Origin: Aquabacterium parvum
Lineage (GTDB): Bacteria > Pseudomonadota > Gammaproteobacteria > Burkholderiales > Burkholderiaceae_C
Assembly: GCF_001447195.1 (NCBI RefSeq)
Contig: NZ_LFRI01000260.1
Coordinates: 1 to 64,000, forward strand
Reading direction: 5' to 3'
DNA: 64,000 nt
Under the pieces are notes generated by a model. The model had not been told where the DNA came from and ran no database searches. It saw only the letters and a list, made by a program, of their open reading frames with translations. Shown here one piece after another: positions 26,256 through 34,686 of the stretch. Each line of letters opens with the position of its first letter. The stretch's first letter is position 1. The position numbers were made by a program, and so were the translations under genes.

Positions 26256-26606
26256 TCAGTTGCCGGTGAAGTTGGCAGCGATGAAGTTGCCCTGCGGCGT
26301 GAAGAACATGTAGAGGTTCGCCTTGGACTTGTCGGCAGCGGCCGGATCCTTGAAGGTGACCTTCCATTCCTTGCCCTTCTGGCCATCGACCTGCTCGGGC
26401 GTGCCGGGCTTGATGCTCTGCCAGGACTTGTCGAGCTTGCCGCCGGCGATGAGCGCCTGCTGGCGCTTCACGGCGCAGCCCGACACGGTCTCGGCCTTGG
26501 CTGGCGTGTTGCCGTGGAAATGGCAGTCGCCGTCACCGCCGGCAAAGGCGGGAGCGGAGAGGCTGAATGCGGCCATGGCGGCCATCGAGACGAACAGTTT
26601 CTTCAT
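26256..26606 (-). CDS. Small periplasmic DUF6488-like protein
   Basis: A 116-residue protein with a signal peptide (MKKLFVSMAAMAAFSLSAPA then FAGG). The mature part has a CHFHG metal-ligand-like motif, then a GCAVKRQQALIAGGKLDKSW stretch and ANLYMFFTPQGNFIAANFTG. This matches DUF6488, a family seen next to HupE and heavy-metal RND genes. Periplasmic metal binding is inferred. Confidence 0.7.
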   Translation of the reverse strand: MKKLFVSMAAMAAFSLSAPAFAGGDGDCHFHGNTPAKAETVSGCAVKRQQALIAGGKLDKSWQSIKPGTPEQVDGQKGKEWKVTFKDPAAADKSKANLYMFFTPQGNFIAANFTGN

Positions 26607-26655
26607 GGAAAACTCCTTTGGTGGGGGGTGGGGGAAAACTCAAAGAACGCGGCCA

Positions 26656-27441
26656 TCAGAGGCTCTCGCGTCCCGTGCGGGTGCTCTTGTCGATGTCCAT
26701 GTCTTCATGCAGGTGCTTGTGCTCCTCCTCGGGGAAGCGCAGGTTCTCTGCATCGAAGTCGTGGTGGTAGCCGTGCAGTTGCATCAACAGCAACAGCGCG
26801 CCGAGCGTCATCAGTGCGTTGTTCGAGAACGTGCTGAACCGCTGGAACGACTCACGCTTGCGCCACAGGGACAGCAGGGCGACCATGACCACGAGAGCGG
26901 CGATCTGCCCGATCTCAACGCCGACGTTGAAGCTCAGGATCCGCATCAGCATGCTGAAGTTGTCGTCGCCCAGCGGCAGTTGCTGCAGGCGGGTGGACAG
27001 GCCGAAACCGTGCAGCAGCCCGAAGGCGAAGACGACACGCAGTAGGTTGGGCGACGGGCGGTTGAAGTACTTCTGGAAGCCGCCGTTGTTGTCGAACCCC
27101 TTGTAGATGACGCTGATCGCGATCAGTGCATCCACGAGCCAGAAGTTCCAGGTGATCTTCAGGAACGTCGCGAAGATCAGCGTGATGCAGTGGCCCAGCG
27201 TGAACGCCGTGACGAACTTGGCCACATCGGTGAACTTCGTGAGGAAGAACACCACACCGAACAGGAACAACAGGTGGTCGTAGCCGGTCAGCATGTGGCT
27301 GGCGCCCAGCCCGATGTACTGCAGGTAGCCGCCATCCAGCATGCGCTGCTTGTCGGCCTCGGAGATGCCGTGCGCCCAGGCGGCCGCGGCGGAGAGGAGC
27401 AGGCCCACCGCGAGCAGCGGCCGGGCAAGACGTTGGAACAT
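26656..27441 (-). CDS. HupE/UreJ-type membrane protein
   Basis: 261 residues from the ATG at 27441. A signal peptide ends near AAAWAHG, leaving the family's His near the N-terminus. Then SHMLTGYDHLLFLFGV, TAFTLGHCITLIFA and GLLHGFGLSTRL show the HupE/UreJ family 2 membrane His/Asp motifs. These are nickel or cobalt permeases. About seven membrane segments. The C-terminus is His/acid-rich (EEEHKHLHEDMDID). Confidence 0.8.
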   Translation of the reverse strand: MFQRLARPLLAVGLLLSAAAAWAHGISEADKQRMLDGGYLQYIGLGASHMLTGYDHLLFLFGVVFFLTKFTDVAKFVTAFTLGHCITLIFATFLKITWNFWLVDALIAISVIYKGFDNNGGFQKYFNRPSPNLLRVVFAFGLLHGFGLSTRLQQLPLGDDNFSMLMRILSFNVGVEIGQIAALVVMVALLSLWRKRESFQRFSTFSNNALMTLGALLLLMQLHGYHHDFDAENLRFPEEEHKHLHEDMDIDKSTRTGRESL

Positions 27442-27506
27442 GATTTCCTTTACTGCTGGTGAAAAATCAGGGAGACGGGGAAGCGCTCGCGCCTCCCCTA
27501 TCAAGC

Positions 27507-30500
27507 TCAGGCTTGCGGCAGGGGTTCGGGTTCCGGCTCAGGCTTGGCCTGATCCGACCGCTTCAGGACGAGACCGCACAACGCGGGCAGGACCAGCAGC
27601 GTCAGGACCGTCGCGGTGATCAGGCCGCCGATCACGACCGTTGCCAGCGGCCGCTGTACCTCGGCCCCAGTGCCGGTACCGAACGCCATCGGGATGAAGC
27701 CCAAGGACGCGACCAGAGCGGTCATCAGGACGGGTCGCACGCGCTCCATCGCGCCTTCGATCACGGCCGCGCTAGTCGCCATGCCGTCTTCCAGCCGCTT
27801 ACGGATTGCCGAAATCATCACGAGGCCGTTGAGCACCGCCACACCTGACACGGCGATGAATCCCACAGCAGCGGAGATCGAGAACGGAATGTCGCGAATA
27901 GCCAGCGTGAACACGCCGCCCGCCACTGCCATCGGGATGGTGGCCAACACCGTCGCCGTCAGCGCAGCGCTGCCGATGGCCAGGTAGAGGACCGCACTGA
28001 TGAGCACCAGGCACGCCGGGATGATGATGGCCAGCCGCTTGGAAGCAGCCTGCAGGTTCTGGAACTGGCCGCCCCATTCGATCCACGCGCCGGTTGGCAG
28101 CTTGATCTCGGCGTCGATGCGCTTCTGCGCTTCGGCGACAAAGCTGCCCAGGTCCCGCCCGCTGACGTTCGCCTCGACATACAGGCGGCGCTTGCCGTTG
28201 TCACGACTGACCTCGTTCAGACCTTGCGTGAACTTGAACTGCACCAGCGAACCCAGCGGCACCGAAGCACGCGGCTTGCCGTCGACCGCGGGCAGCGTCA
28301 CCGGCAATCCGCGCAGCTGGTCCAGATTGTTGCGTTGATCGCCTGGCAGGCGCACGACCAGGTCGAAGCGACGGTCACCCTCGAAGATCTGACCCGACGG
28401 CCGGCCTGCCAGCGCGGCGGACACCGTGTCGGCAACTTCCTTGAGCGTGAGGCCGTGGCGCGCAATCGCCACGCGGTCGAACTCGATGTCGAAGGTTGGG
28501 AACCCCGATGTCTGCGCCACGCGCGTATCGACCGCGCCCGGGATCTTCTTCAGCAACGCGGCGATGCGCTGGCCGGTCGCAGCCAACTGGTCGAGGTCGT
28601 CGCCGTAGATCTTGACGGCCACATCGCTGCGGACGCCGCCGATCAACTCGTTGAACCGCATCTCGATCGGTTGCGTCGCGTCGTAGGCATTGCCCACGAT
28701 CGCCGACATCTTCTCGCGGATGCGCTCGACGACCTGCTCCTTGGTGGTCACGCCTTCGGGCCACTCGTTCTTGGGCTTCAGGATGACGTAGTTGTCGGAG
28801 GCGTTCGGAGGCATCGGGTCCGCCGCCAGGCTGGCCGTACCCGCCTTCGAGTAGACCGTCTTGACCTCAGGGAGGGTCAACAGGGTCCGCTCGATGGGCA
28901 GGTCCAGCGCGGCCGAGTCCTCGATCGACATCGAAGGAATGCGGACTGACGAGAGGTTCAGGTTCTGTTCGTCGAGCGTGGGCATGAACTCCTTGCCGAC
29001 GAATCGGAAGGTGACCGCTGCCGCCGCCACTATGACGAGGCCGGTGACGATCGATGGCCACGGGTTGGCCACCGTACGCTGCAGCACCGGCAGGTACCGG
29101 TTCTTGGTCGCCTGGATCACCTTGACTTCGCGCTCCTCGATGTGCTTCGTCATCACGACGGCCAGCATGGCCGGCACGAAGGTGATGGACAGCACGAAGG
29201 CGGACGCGAGGGCCAGCATCAGCGTGATCACCATGGGCGAGAACATCTTGCCCTCGACGCCCTGGAAGCTCAGGCACGGCAGGAACACCAGGAAGATCAC
29301 CAGCTGGCCGTATACGGTCGGCTTGATCATTTCCTTGGACGAAGCCATGACCTCCTGCAGGCGCTCGCCGAGCGTCAGCAAGCGGCCTTCCAGTGCCTGT
29401 CGATGGGCCAGGCGCCGCAAGGCGTTCTCGACCACGATGACGGCGCCGTCGATGATCAGACCGAAGTCCAGCGCACCGAGGCTCATCAGGTTGCCCGAGA
29501 TGCCGAAGGAGTTCATGCCGATGGCGCTCATCAGCAGCGACAGCGGAATCACCAGCGCCGCGATGACGGCCGCGCGCCAGTTGCCCAGCAGGGCGAACAG
29601 GATGGCGACAACCAGCAGCGCACCCTCGGTCAGGTTCTTGGCGACGGTCTTGATGGTGGCCACCACCAGCTGGGAGCGGTCCAGCGTGGGCTCCAGCACG
29701 ACGCCTTCCGGCAGCGTCTTCTTGATCTCTCCCAGCTTCTCGACCACGGCGGCGGCAACCGTCCGGCTGTTTTCGCCGACAAGCATCAGCGCGCTGCCGA
29801 CGACCGCCTCATTGCCGTCGCGGCTGGCTGCACCGGTGCGAATCTCACCGCCGATCTTGACCGTGGCCACCTGGCCCACCGTGACCGGCACGCCGTTGCG
29901 TTGCGCGACAACCGTATTGGCGATCTGGTCCACGGAGCGCAGTCGGCCATCGGCACGGACGAGGTAGTTCTCGCCTGAGCGACGCAAGTAGTTGGCACCG
30001 ATGGATAGATTCGAGTCTTCCAGCGCGCGACCGAGTTCACTCCAGTCCAGGCCGTAGGCCGCAAGACGCGTCAGGTCGGGCTCGACGACGTACTGCTTGA
30101 CGAAGCCGCCCAGCGAGTCCACGTCAGCGACGCCGGGCGTCATGCGCAGCTGTGGCCGGACGATCCAGTCCTGCACCGTGCGGAGGTAGGCCAACTGCGA
30201 GACGGAATCGGGCAAGCGTTCGCCCTCGTCCGTCACGAAGCTGCCGTCCTTCTGCCAGCCGGCCTTGCCTTCAGCCGGTGCAGGCGCACCCTCGCCGCGC
30301 GGGTACTTGTACTCGACGCTGTAGTGCACCACCTCGCCGAGGCCAGTGGATACCGGTCCGAGGACGGGGTCGGCACCTTCGGGCAGGCTGGCCCGCGCCT
30401 GATTCAAGCGTTCGGTGACCTGCTGGCGCATGAAGTACAGGTTGGCGCTCTCCTTGAAGATCACCGTGACCTGGCTGAAGCCATTGCGCGAGAACGAGCG

Positions 30501-30746
30501 CATGTTCTCCACGCCGTTCAGGCCGGCAAGCGCTGTCTCGATCGGATAGGTCACTCGTTTTTCAACCTCGACCGGTGTCAGTGTCGGGACAACCGTGTTG
30601 ATCTGTACCTGCTTGTTCGTGATGTCGGGCGTGACGTCGATGGGCAGCAAGTTGAGCTGCCAGGCGCCGAAGGCGGCGACGAGCGCCGTCAGAAACAGCA
30701 CCATCCAACGGGCTCGAACCACGCCCTGGAGAAGAGCTTGGATCAT
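27507..30746 (-). CDS. czcA: Heavy-metal RND efflux pump, CzcA family
   Basis: 1079 residues, slightly longer than CzcA, partly due to an insertion near residues 160-200 in the periplasmic domain. The N-terminus DVTPDITNKQVQINT, and the membrane motif ALDFGLIIDGAVIVVENAL (about residue 418-436) carries the D, D and E of the divalent-cation (HME1/2) class, so Zn/Cd/Co/Ni is more likely than Cu/Ag, where the first D is missing. It is the proton-driven pump of a three-part complex with the adjacent membrane-fusion and outer-membrane genes. Start overlaps the czcB stop (ATGA). Confidence 0.9.
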   Translation of the reverse strand: MIQALLQGVVRARWMVLFLTALVAAFGAWQLNLLPIDVTPDITNKQVQINTVVPTLTPVEVEKRVTYPIETALAGLNGVENMRSFSRNGFSQVTVIFKESANLYFMRQQVTERLNQARASLPEGADPVLGPVSTGLGEVVHYSVEYKYPRGEGAPAPAEGKAGWQKDGSFVTDEGERLPDSVSQLAYLRTVQDWIVRPQLRMTPGVADVDSLGGFVKQYVVEPDLTRLAAYGLDWSELGRALEDSNLSIGANYLRRSGENYLVRADGRLRSVDQIANTVVAQRNGVPVTVGQVATVKIGGEIRTGAASRDGNEAVVGSALMLVGENSRTVAAAVVEKLGEIKKTLPEGVVLEPTLDRSQLVVATIKTVAKNLTEGALLVVAILFALLGNWRAAVIAALVIPLSLLMSAIGMNSFGISGNLMSLGALDFGLIIDGAVIVVENALRRLAHRQALEGRLLTLGERLQEVMASSKEMIKPTVYGQLVIFLVFLPCLSFQGVEGKMFSPMVITLMLALASAFVLSITFVPAMLAVVMTKHIEEREVKVIQATKNRYLPVLQRTVANPWPSIVTGLVIVAAAAVTFRFVGKEFMPTLDEQNLNLSSVRIPSMSIEDSAALDLPIERTLLTLPEVKTVYSKAGTASLAADPMPPNASDNYVILKPKNEWPEGVTTKEQVVERIREKMSAIVGNAYDATQPIEMRFNELIGGVRSDVAVKIYGDDLDQLAATGQRIAALLKKIPGAVDTRVAQTSGFPTFDIEFDRVAIARHGLTLKEVADTVSAALAGRPSGQIFEGDRRFDLVVRLPGDQRNNLDQLRGLPVTLPAVDGKPRASVPLGSLVQFKFTQGLNEVSRDNGKRRLYVEANVSGRDLGSFVAEAQKRIDAEIKLPTGAWIEWGGQFQNLQAASKRLAIIIPACLVLISAVLYLAIGSAALTATVLATIPMAVAGGVFTLAIRDIPFSISAAVGFIAVSGVAVLNGLVMISAIRKRLEDGMATSAAVIEGAMERVRPVLMTALVASLGFIPMAFGTGTGAEVQRPLATVVIGGLITATVLTLLVLPALCGLVLKRSDQAKPEPEPEPLPQA

Positions 30747-31936
30747 TCGTCGTCTCCCGCGAGCTTCTTCGCCTCGGCCTTCAGCAGGAAGGCATTGCGG
30801 ACGGCGACCTGCTGGCCCGACTTCAGGCCAGTGACGATCTGCGCCAGGCCACCGCTGCGCAGACCCACGTAGACCTGCTGGACGCGGAAGCCTTCAGGCG
30901 TGCGGAGGAACACGACATCCGTACCGTCGATGTTTTGCACCGCCTCTTCGGGCACGGCGACGCCCTGCGGCGTGGATTGACCGCGGGTCTGCAGGCGGAC
31001 CTGCACACCTTCGCCGGCGAGGAGCGATTGCGCATCCGGCCCCGCCGTCGGAATGAGCACGACCGTGGCCGCACGCGTGGTGGCGCTGACGCCTGGCGTC
31101 AAGCCGCGAACCGTCACCGGCACCGGCTTGCCGGAGCGAGTCAGAACAGTAGCCGAGTCGCCCACTGCCACGCGACGCAGATCGTCCGCGGTCAGAGGCG
31201 CCTCGATCTGCACGGCACCGGGCATTCCCACACGGAACAGCTCAAGGTCCGGCGTCACGTGGGCGCCTGCAAGCGCAGTGATGGAAGTGATGCGGCCGGC
31301 GATGGGCGCCACGATATTGAGCGATCGGCCGTCGCTGCCGACGCGCGCGGCGCCTGCGACAGCAGCGGCCCGCTGAGCCTCAGCCTCAGCGACGTCCACA
31401 TCTGCTTGAGCGGCTTCCAGCGCTTGACGAGGCGTGACGCCCTGGTCGAAGAGGCTCTTCTCACGGGCCAGCGTCTTGCGCGCCAGGTCGACCTTGGCTT
31501 GCGCCACGCGGCGGTCGCTCACCATGGTGGCGGCTTCGAGGCTCTCGATACTTGCGAGCACCTCACCTGCCTTGACGGTGTCGCCGAGGCGGCGCAAGAC
31601 CCGGACCAATGTGCCGTTTGCGCGGCTCACCACGGCGGCTTCCGCGCCCGGTGCGGCCGTCACGACCGCAGGGAGCAGAAGCTCATTGCGGACGTCAGAG
31701 CCAGACGCGTTCTCGACAGTGATGTTGGCGGCGGTGATGTAGTCCGCCGGGATCTTCAGCTCGGGCGCGTCCTTCTTGGCCGCATTTGCGGTCGCTGCCG
31801 GCTTCGGTGCGGCGGCGGCTGGCGCCGGCTCTGCACCGCTCGAGCTGCGGCTCGCAATGCCGTAGCCCAGTGCTCCTGCACCGGCGGCGATGCAGGCCGC
31901 GATCAGCACTTGGTTCAGCTTGAATTTGCTTGTCAT
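30743..31936 (-). CDS. czcB: Periplasmic adaptor (membrane fusion) of the RND pump, CzcB family
   Basis: 397 residues. An N-terminal membrane anchor (LIAACIAAGAGALGYGIA), then an Ala/Pro-rich linker, barrel-sandwich hybrid and a helical hairpin (about 150-210) are visible. It joins CzcA to the outer-membrane channel. The start at 31936 overlaps the czcC stop; its own stop overlaps czcA. Confidence 0.85.
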   Translation of the reverse strand: MTSKFKLNQVLIAACIAAGAGALGYGIASRSSSGAEPAPAAAAPKPAATANAAKKDAPELKIPADYITAANITVENASGSDVRNELLLPAVVTAAPGAEAAVVSRANGTLVRVLRRLGDTVKAGEVLASIESLEAATMVSDRRVAQAKVDLARKTLAREKSLFDQGVTPRQALEAAQADVDVAEAEAQRAAAVAGAARVGSDGRSLNIVAPIAGRITSITALAGAHVTPDLELFRVGMPGAVQIEAPLTADDLRRVAVGDSATVLTRSGKPVPVTVRGLTPGVSATTRAATVVLIPTAGPDAQSLLAGEGVQVRLQTRGQSTPQGVAVPEEAVQNIDGTDVVFLRTPEGFRVQQVYVGLRSGGLAQIVTGLKSGQQVAVRNAFLLKAEAKKLAGDDE

Positions 31937-33240
31937 TGTGATTCTCCAAATGCGAGACGGCCCTGCGCCTGCGCGAGCGCTGCCAGGGAACGGACGCGCG
32001 CCAATCGCGCGTCGATGGTTGAACGTTGAGCTTCGGAATAAGCGCGACGAGCGAACAGCAGCTCGACAAGAGGCGTGCGTCCGGCGTCGTAGCCGATGCG
32101 GCCCAGTCGATAGCCTTCGGCGGACGCACGCTCGCCCTCAAGAGCAGCTTCCAGTTGCCCCTCCGCAGCCAGCAGTTGCGCCTGCGCCGATCGACGGGCT
32201 GCAGCTGTCTCCAGCCGGGCAGCCAGGACGCGTGCGTCGGCGGCCTGCACGCGCTGGCGCGCGGCGGCGACGCCGTCTCGATTGCGGTCGAACAACGGGA
32301 TGGATGCGGACAAGCCGACCACATAGCCGTTCTGGGACGTCCAGGCATAGCGACGCACGCCGGCCGTCACGCTGAGGTCTGGAATCCAGCGCCGCTCTTC
32401 CACTTGCAGCCGGGCCTCGGAGGCCTCACGCTCGCTTTGCGCGACGCGCAGCGTGGGAGATTCGTCGGCTGCGGCGCCTGCGTCGGCTGCCGTGCTGAAC
32501 AGGGATCCGGCGATGCCGGTGAAGCGCTCCTGGGACCCAACGAGTGCAGACAGCTCTTCCAGGGCCTGGGTCAGGTCGGCGGCGGCTGCGCGCTCGGCGC
32601 CACGGGCGGCAGCGGCACCGGCTTCTGCCTGCGCGACGCGGACACTGGCTTCCTTGCCTGCTTCGACTTGGGCGCGCGCGGCCCGCAAGTCGTCGCCGGC
32701 GCGGCTCAGTTCATCTGCTGCCACACGTTGCCGCCCTTGGGCCGCCTCGACCGTTCCGTAGGCGACGGCGAGCTTTGCAGCCCACAGCACTTCGGCTTCA
32801 CGGCGCCTGGCTTCGGCCACATCGGAATCGCGGTCGGACACGGCGATGCGAGAGGCTCGCTTGCCGCCCAGTTCCAGCGGCTGACTGATGGAGAAGGTGA
32901 TTTGACGCGGGCTCTGACCGCCGTTGCTCGGCGCGTTCAGGTCTTCAGAAAGTGCGTCGACCTTGGGATTGAGCCACTTGCGGCTCTGCGCCGCGTCCAG
33001 GCGCGCGGCTTCGGCATTGGCCTGCTGCTCAAGCAGGATGGGCGCCCGCGCCAGTGACTGTTGCAGCAGCACGCCGAAGGCCGGCGCGTCGGCTGCTTGG
33101 GAGGTGGTTGTTGAAAGGGTGAGCGCGAGCGCGAGGGCGCACAGCGCCAGGCTCGGTTGCGAGACGACATTGCGGCGGCTGGCAAGGCCAGCACCGCGCT
33201 GCCTCTGCACCGGCGCGCGAAGGGGAAATTGCGATGACAT
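31933..33240 (-). CDS. czcC: Outer-membrane factor of the RND pump, CzcC family
   Basis: 435 residues. A signal peptide ends near TTSQAADA. Two long helical repeats (alpha-barrel of the TolC family) and the typical SLARAPILLEQQANAEAARL and SISQPLELGGKRASRI segments identify it. It is the outer-membrane channel for CzcBA. Order here is C-B-A, as in classic czc. Confidence 0.85.
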   Translation of the reverse strand: MSSQFPLRAPVQRQRGAGLASRRNVVSQPSLALCALALALTLSTTTSQAADAPAFGVLLQQSLARAPILLEQQANAEAARLDAAQSRKWLNPKVDALSEDLNAPSNGGQSPRQITFSISQPLELGGKRASRIAVSDRDSDVAEARRREAEVLWAAKLAVAYGTVEAAQGRQRVAADELSRAGDDLRAARAQVEAGKEASVRVAQAEAGAAAARGAERAAAADLTQALEELSALVGSQERFTGIAGSLFSTAADAGAAADESPTLRVAQSEREASEARLQVEERRWIPDLSVTAGVRRYAWTSQNGYVVGLSASIPLFDRNRDGVAAARQRVQAADARVLAARLETAAARRSAQAQLLAAEGQLEAALEGERASAEGYRLGRIGYDAGRTPLVELLFARRAYSEAQRSTIDARLARVRSLAALAQAQGRLAFGESQ

Positions 33241-33300
33241 GAAAACTCCACGGACTGAGCGCGCGCTGGTGCGCGCCCGGGAAAAGCGGCTTGCGGCTTT

Positions 33301-33774
33301 TCAGGCGTGGAGCGGAGGGGCACGGCCTGCGGGGGGCAGGCTCTTGAAAGAGGTGAACTGCGGTGGCCCGCGGTCGGGCCAGTCAGGGACGGGCGTATCC
33401 ACTTCGATGGCCGGGAAGGCCACCACGAACGCCGCTACAGAAAGCAGCGCATCGGAAACCGATTGAACGCCGCTCAGCTCCGACGCGGCCTGCGAGCGCA
33501 GCGCGATGGCAGGGTGGCCAGCTTGCAGCCCATCATGGCTGTCCTCAGCATGCGATTCGAAGGCCAGGGAATCCCCGGAGGGGCTGTGCAAAGCGGCCAA
33601 GCCAGCGTCGGCATCAATGCCGAAGTCATGGTGATGCTGGTGAAACGGTGCGCTGACCTGGTCAAACACCAGAACCATGACCAGCAACAAGCGAAACGCC
33701 CACACCCAGCCGCGCTGCTGGGGGGCAACCCCGTCGCGCGAGCATGTTCGTGGGATGACGCTGATTGGCTTCAC
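33301..33774 (-). CDS. His-rich small protein, paralog 1 (first gene of the efflux run)
   Basis: A 157-residue protein with an N-terminal hydrophobic segment (AFRLLLVMVLVFDQVSAPFH) and an HQHHHDFG cluster after it; the end reads SLPPAGRAPPLHA. The gene at 39094 encodes the same layout (LVALLVVDQVSAPFHEHQHG and SLPPDGHAPPALA). The family is not one I can name. An exported or anchored metal-binding or sensing protein is likely. It is the first gene of the czcCBA run. Confidence 0.65.
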   Translation of the reverse strand: MKPISVIPRTCSRDGVAPQQRGWVWAFRLLLVMVLVFDQVSAPFHQHHHDFGIDADAGLAALHSPSGDSLAFESHAEDSHDGLQAGHPAIALRSQAASELSGVQSVSDALLSVAAFVVAFPAIEVDTPVPDWPDRGPPQFTSFKSLPPAGRAPPLHA

Positions 33775-33941
33775 GATCCTCTGAAATGTTGAGTTAGTTC
33801 GCTGTGCTCATGTACCGCCTCGAGCAGGAGCTGAGGGTCGTTGATAGTATCACTGCGGCGGTCTTGGAGGTGTTCCAAGATCACGAGTGACCAAGGTTTC
33901 TGTTGCAAACAGTGTCCCCGATCCGGGGTACTTTGGCAAGG

Positions 33942-33956
33942 TACTGGGGGCCAGTA
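33942..33956 (+). promoter_or_regulatory. RcnR-type operator before the ZIP gene
   Basis: TACT-GGGGGCC-AGTA matches the RcnR consensus TACT-G6-N-AGTA in spacing and G-richness. It lies 11 bases before the ATG at 33967 and in the divergent region with the efflux operon. A second GGTACT is at about 33927. RcnR-like repression by the protein at 39560 is inferred. Confidence 0.65.
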
Positions 33957-33966
33957 CCATGAAGTC

Positions 33967-34686
33967 ATGGGCAGCGTGTACTACTTCCTCACGCTTCCGG
34001 CCATCGTCATGGTGCTCGGAGGGTGGCTGGCGTCGTTCTGGCAGCCCAGCAAGACGCTGATCTCGAATGTTCAGCACGTCGCAGCCGGCATCATCTTGGC
34101 TGCGATCACCATCGAGGTGTTCCCAGAGATGCGTCAGTCGACAGCATCTCCACAAGCGCTGGTGGGCATGTTCGCCTTTGGCGTGCTGTTCATGTTCGGT
34201 GTTCAGCGCCTGGGATCCTGGCTGGAGGCGCGCGCAGCGAACACTGCGCCAGGCAGCAATTCCGCGCAACTCAACTACGGACTGGTCATCACCGTGTTCC
34301 TCGACGCGGCGCTGGACGGCGTGACGATCGGTGCCGGCTTTGCGGCTGGAGAGAAGGTTGGCTTCGCGCTGGCCATTGGCCTGTCCGCTGAAATGCTGTT
34401 CCTGGGCATGTCCCTGGTTTCCGAGGCGATCCAAGGCCGACGTGTGCTCTGGGTGTGCGTGGCGCTTGCCGCGACGCTCCTGACGACTGCACTGGTCGGC
34501 TATCGGAGCTTGAGCGCCCTGCCCGCATCGACGGTGGCTGTCGTCCTGGCGTTTTCCGCGGCGGCGTTGCTGTACCTCGTCACGGAGGAGTTGCTGGTAG
34601 AGGCACATGTGCACGAAGAGAAGCCCTACTCGATGCTCGTGTTGTTCGCCGGCTTCGTGGGTTTCTGGGTGATCACGCTGTTCTGA
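33967..34686 (+). CDS. ZIP-family metal transporter
   Basis: 239 residues from the ATG at 33967. Segments HVAAGIILAAITIEVFPE and FLDAALDGVTIGAGFA carry the metal-site His/Glu/Asp of ZIP helices IV and V, though helix IV has few of the usual residues. About eight membrane helices; a VEAHVHEEK loop is near the end. ZIP proteins bring Zn2+ or other divalent metals into the cytoplasm, although some zinc-resistance operons use them for other traffic. It converges on and overlaps the histidine-kinase gene by 61 bases. Confidence 0.7.
   Translation: MGSVYYFLTLPAIVMVLGGWLASFWQPSKTLISNVQHVAAGIILAAITIEVFPEMRQSTASPQALVGMFAFGVLFMFGVQRLGSWLEARAANTAPGSNSAQLNYGLVITVFLDAALDGVTIGAGFAAGEKVGFALAIGLSAEMLFLGMSLVSEAIQGRRVLWVCVALAATLLTTALVGYRSLSALPASTVAVVLAFSAAALLYLVTEELLVEAHVHEEKPYSMLVLFAGFVGFWVITLF

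Noticed and set aside
28861-29967. Long plus-strand frames opposite czcA (also 29142-29978) and opposite czcB/czcC (30935-33057)
   Set aside because: Antisense shadows of well-recognised RND pump genes, with Arg/Gln-rich sequence without domain signs.
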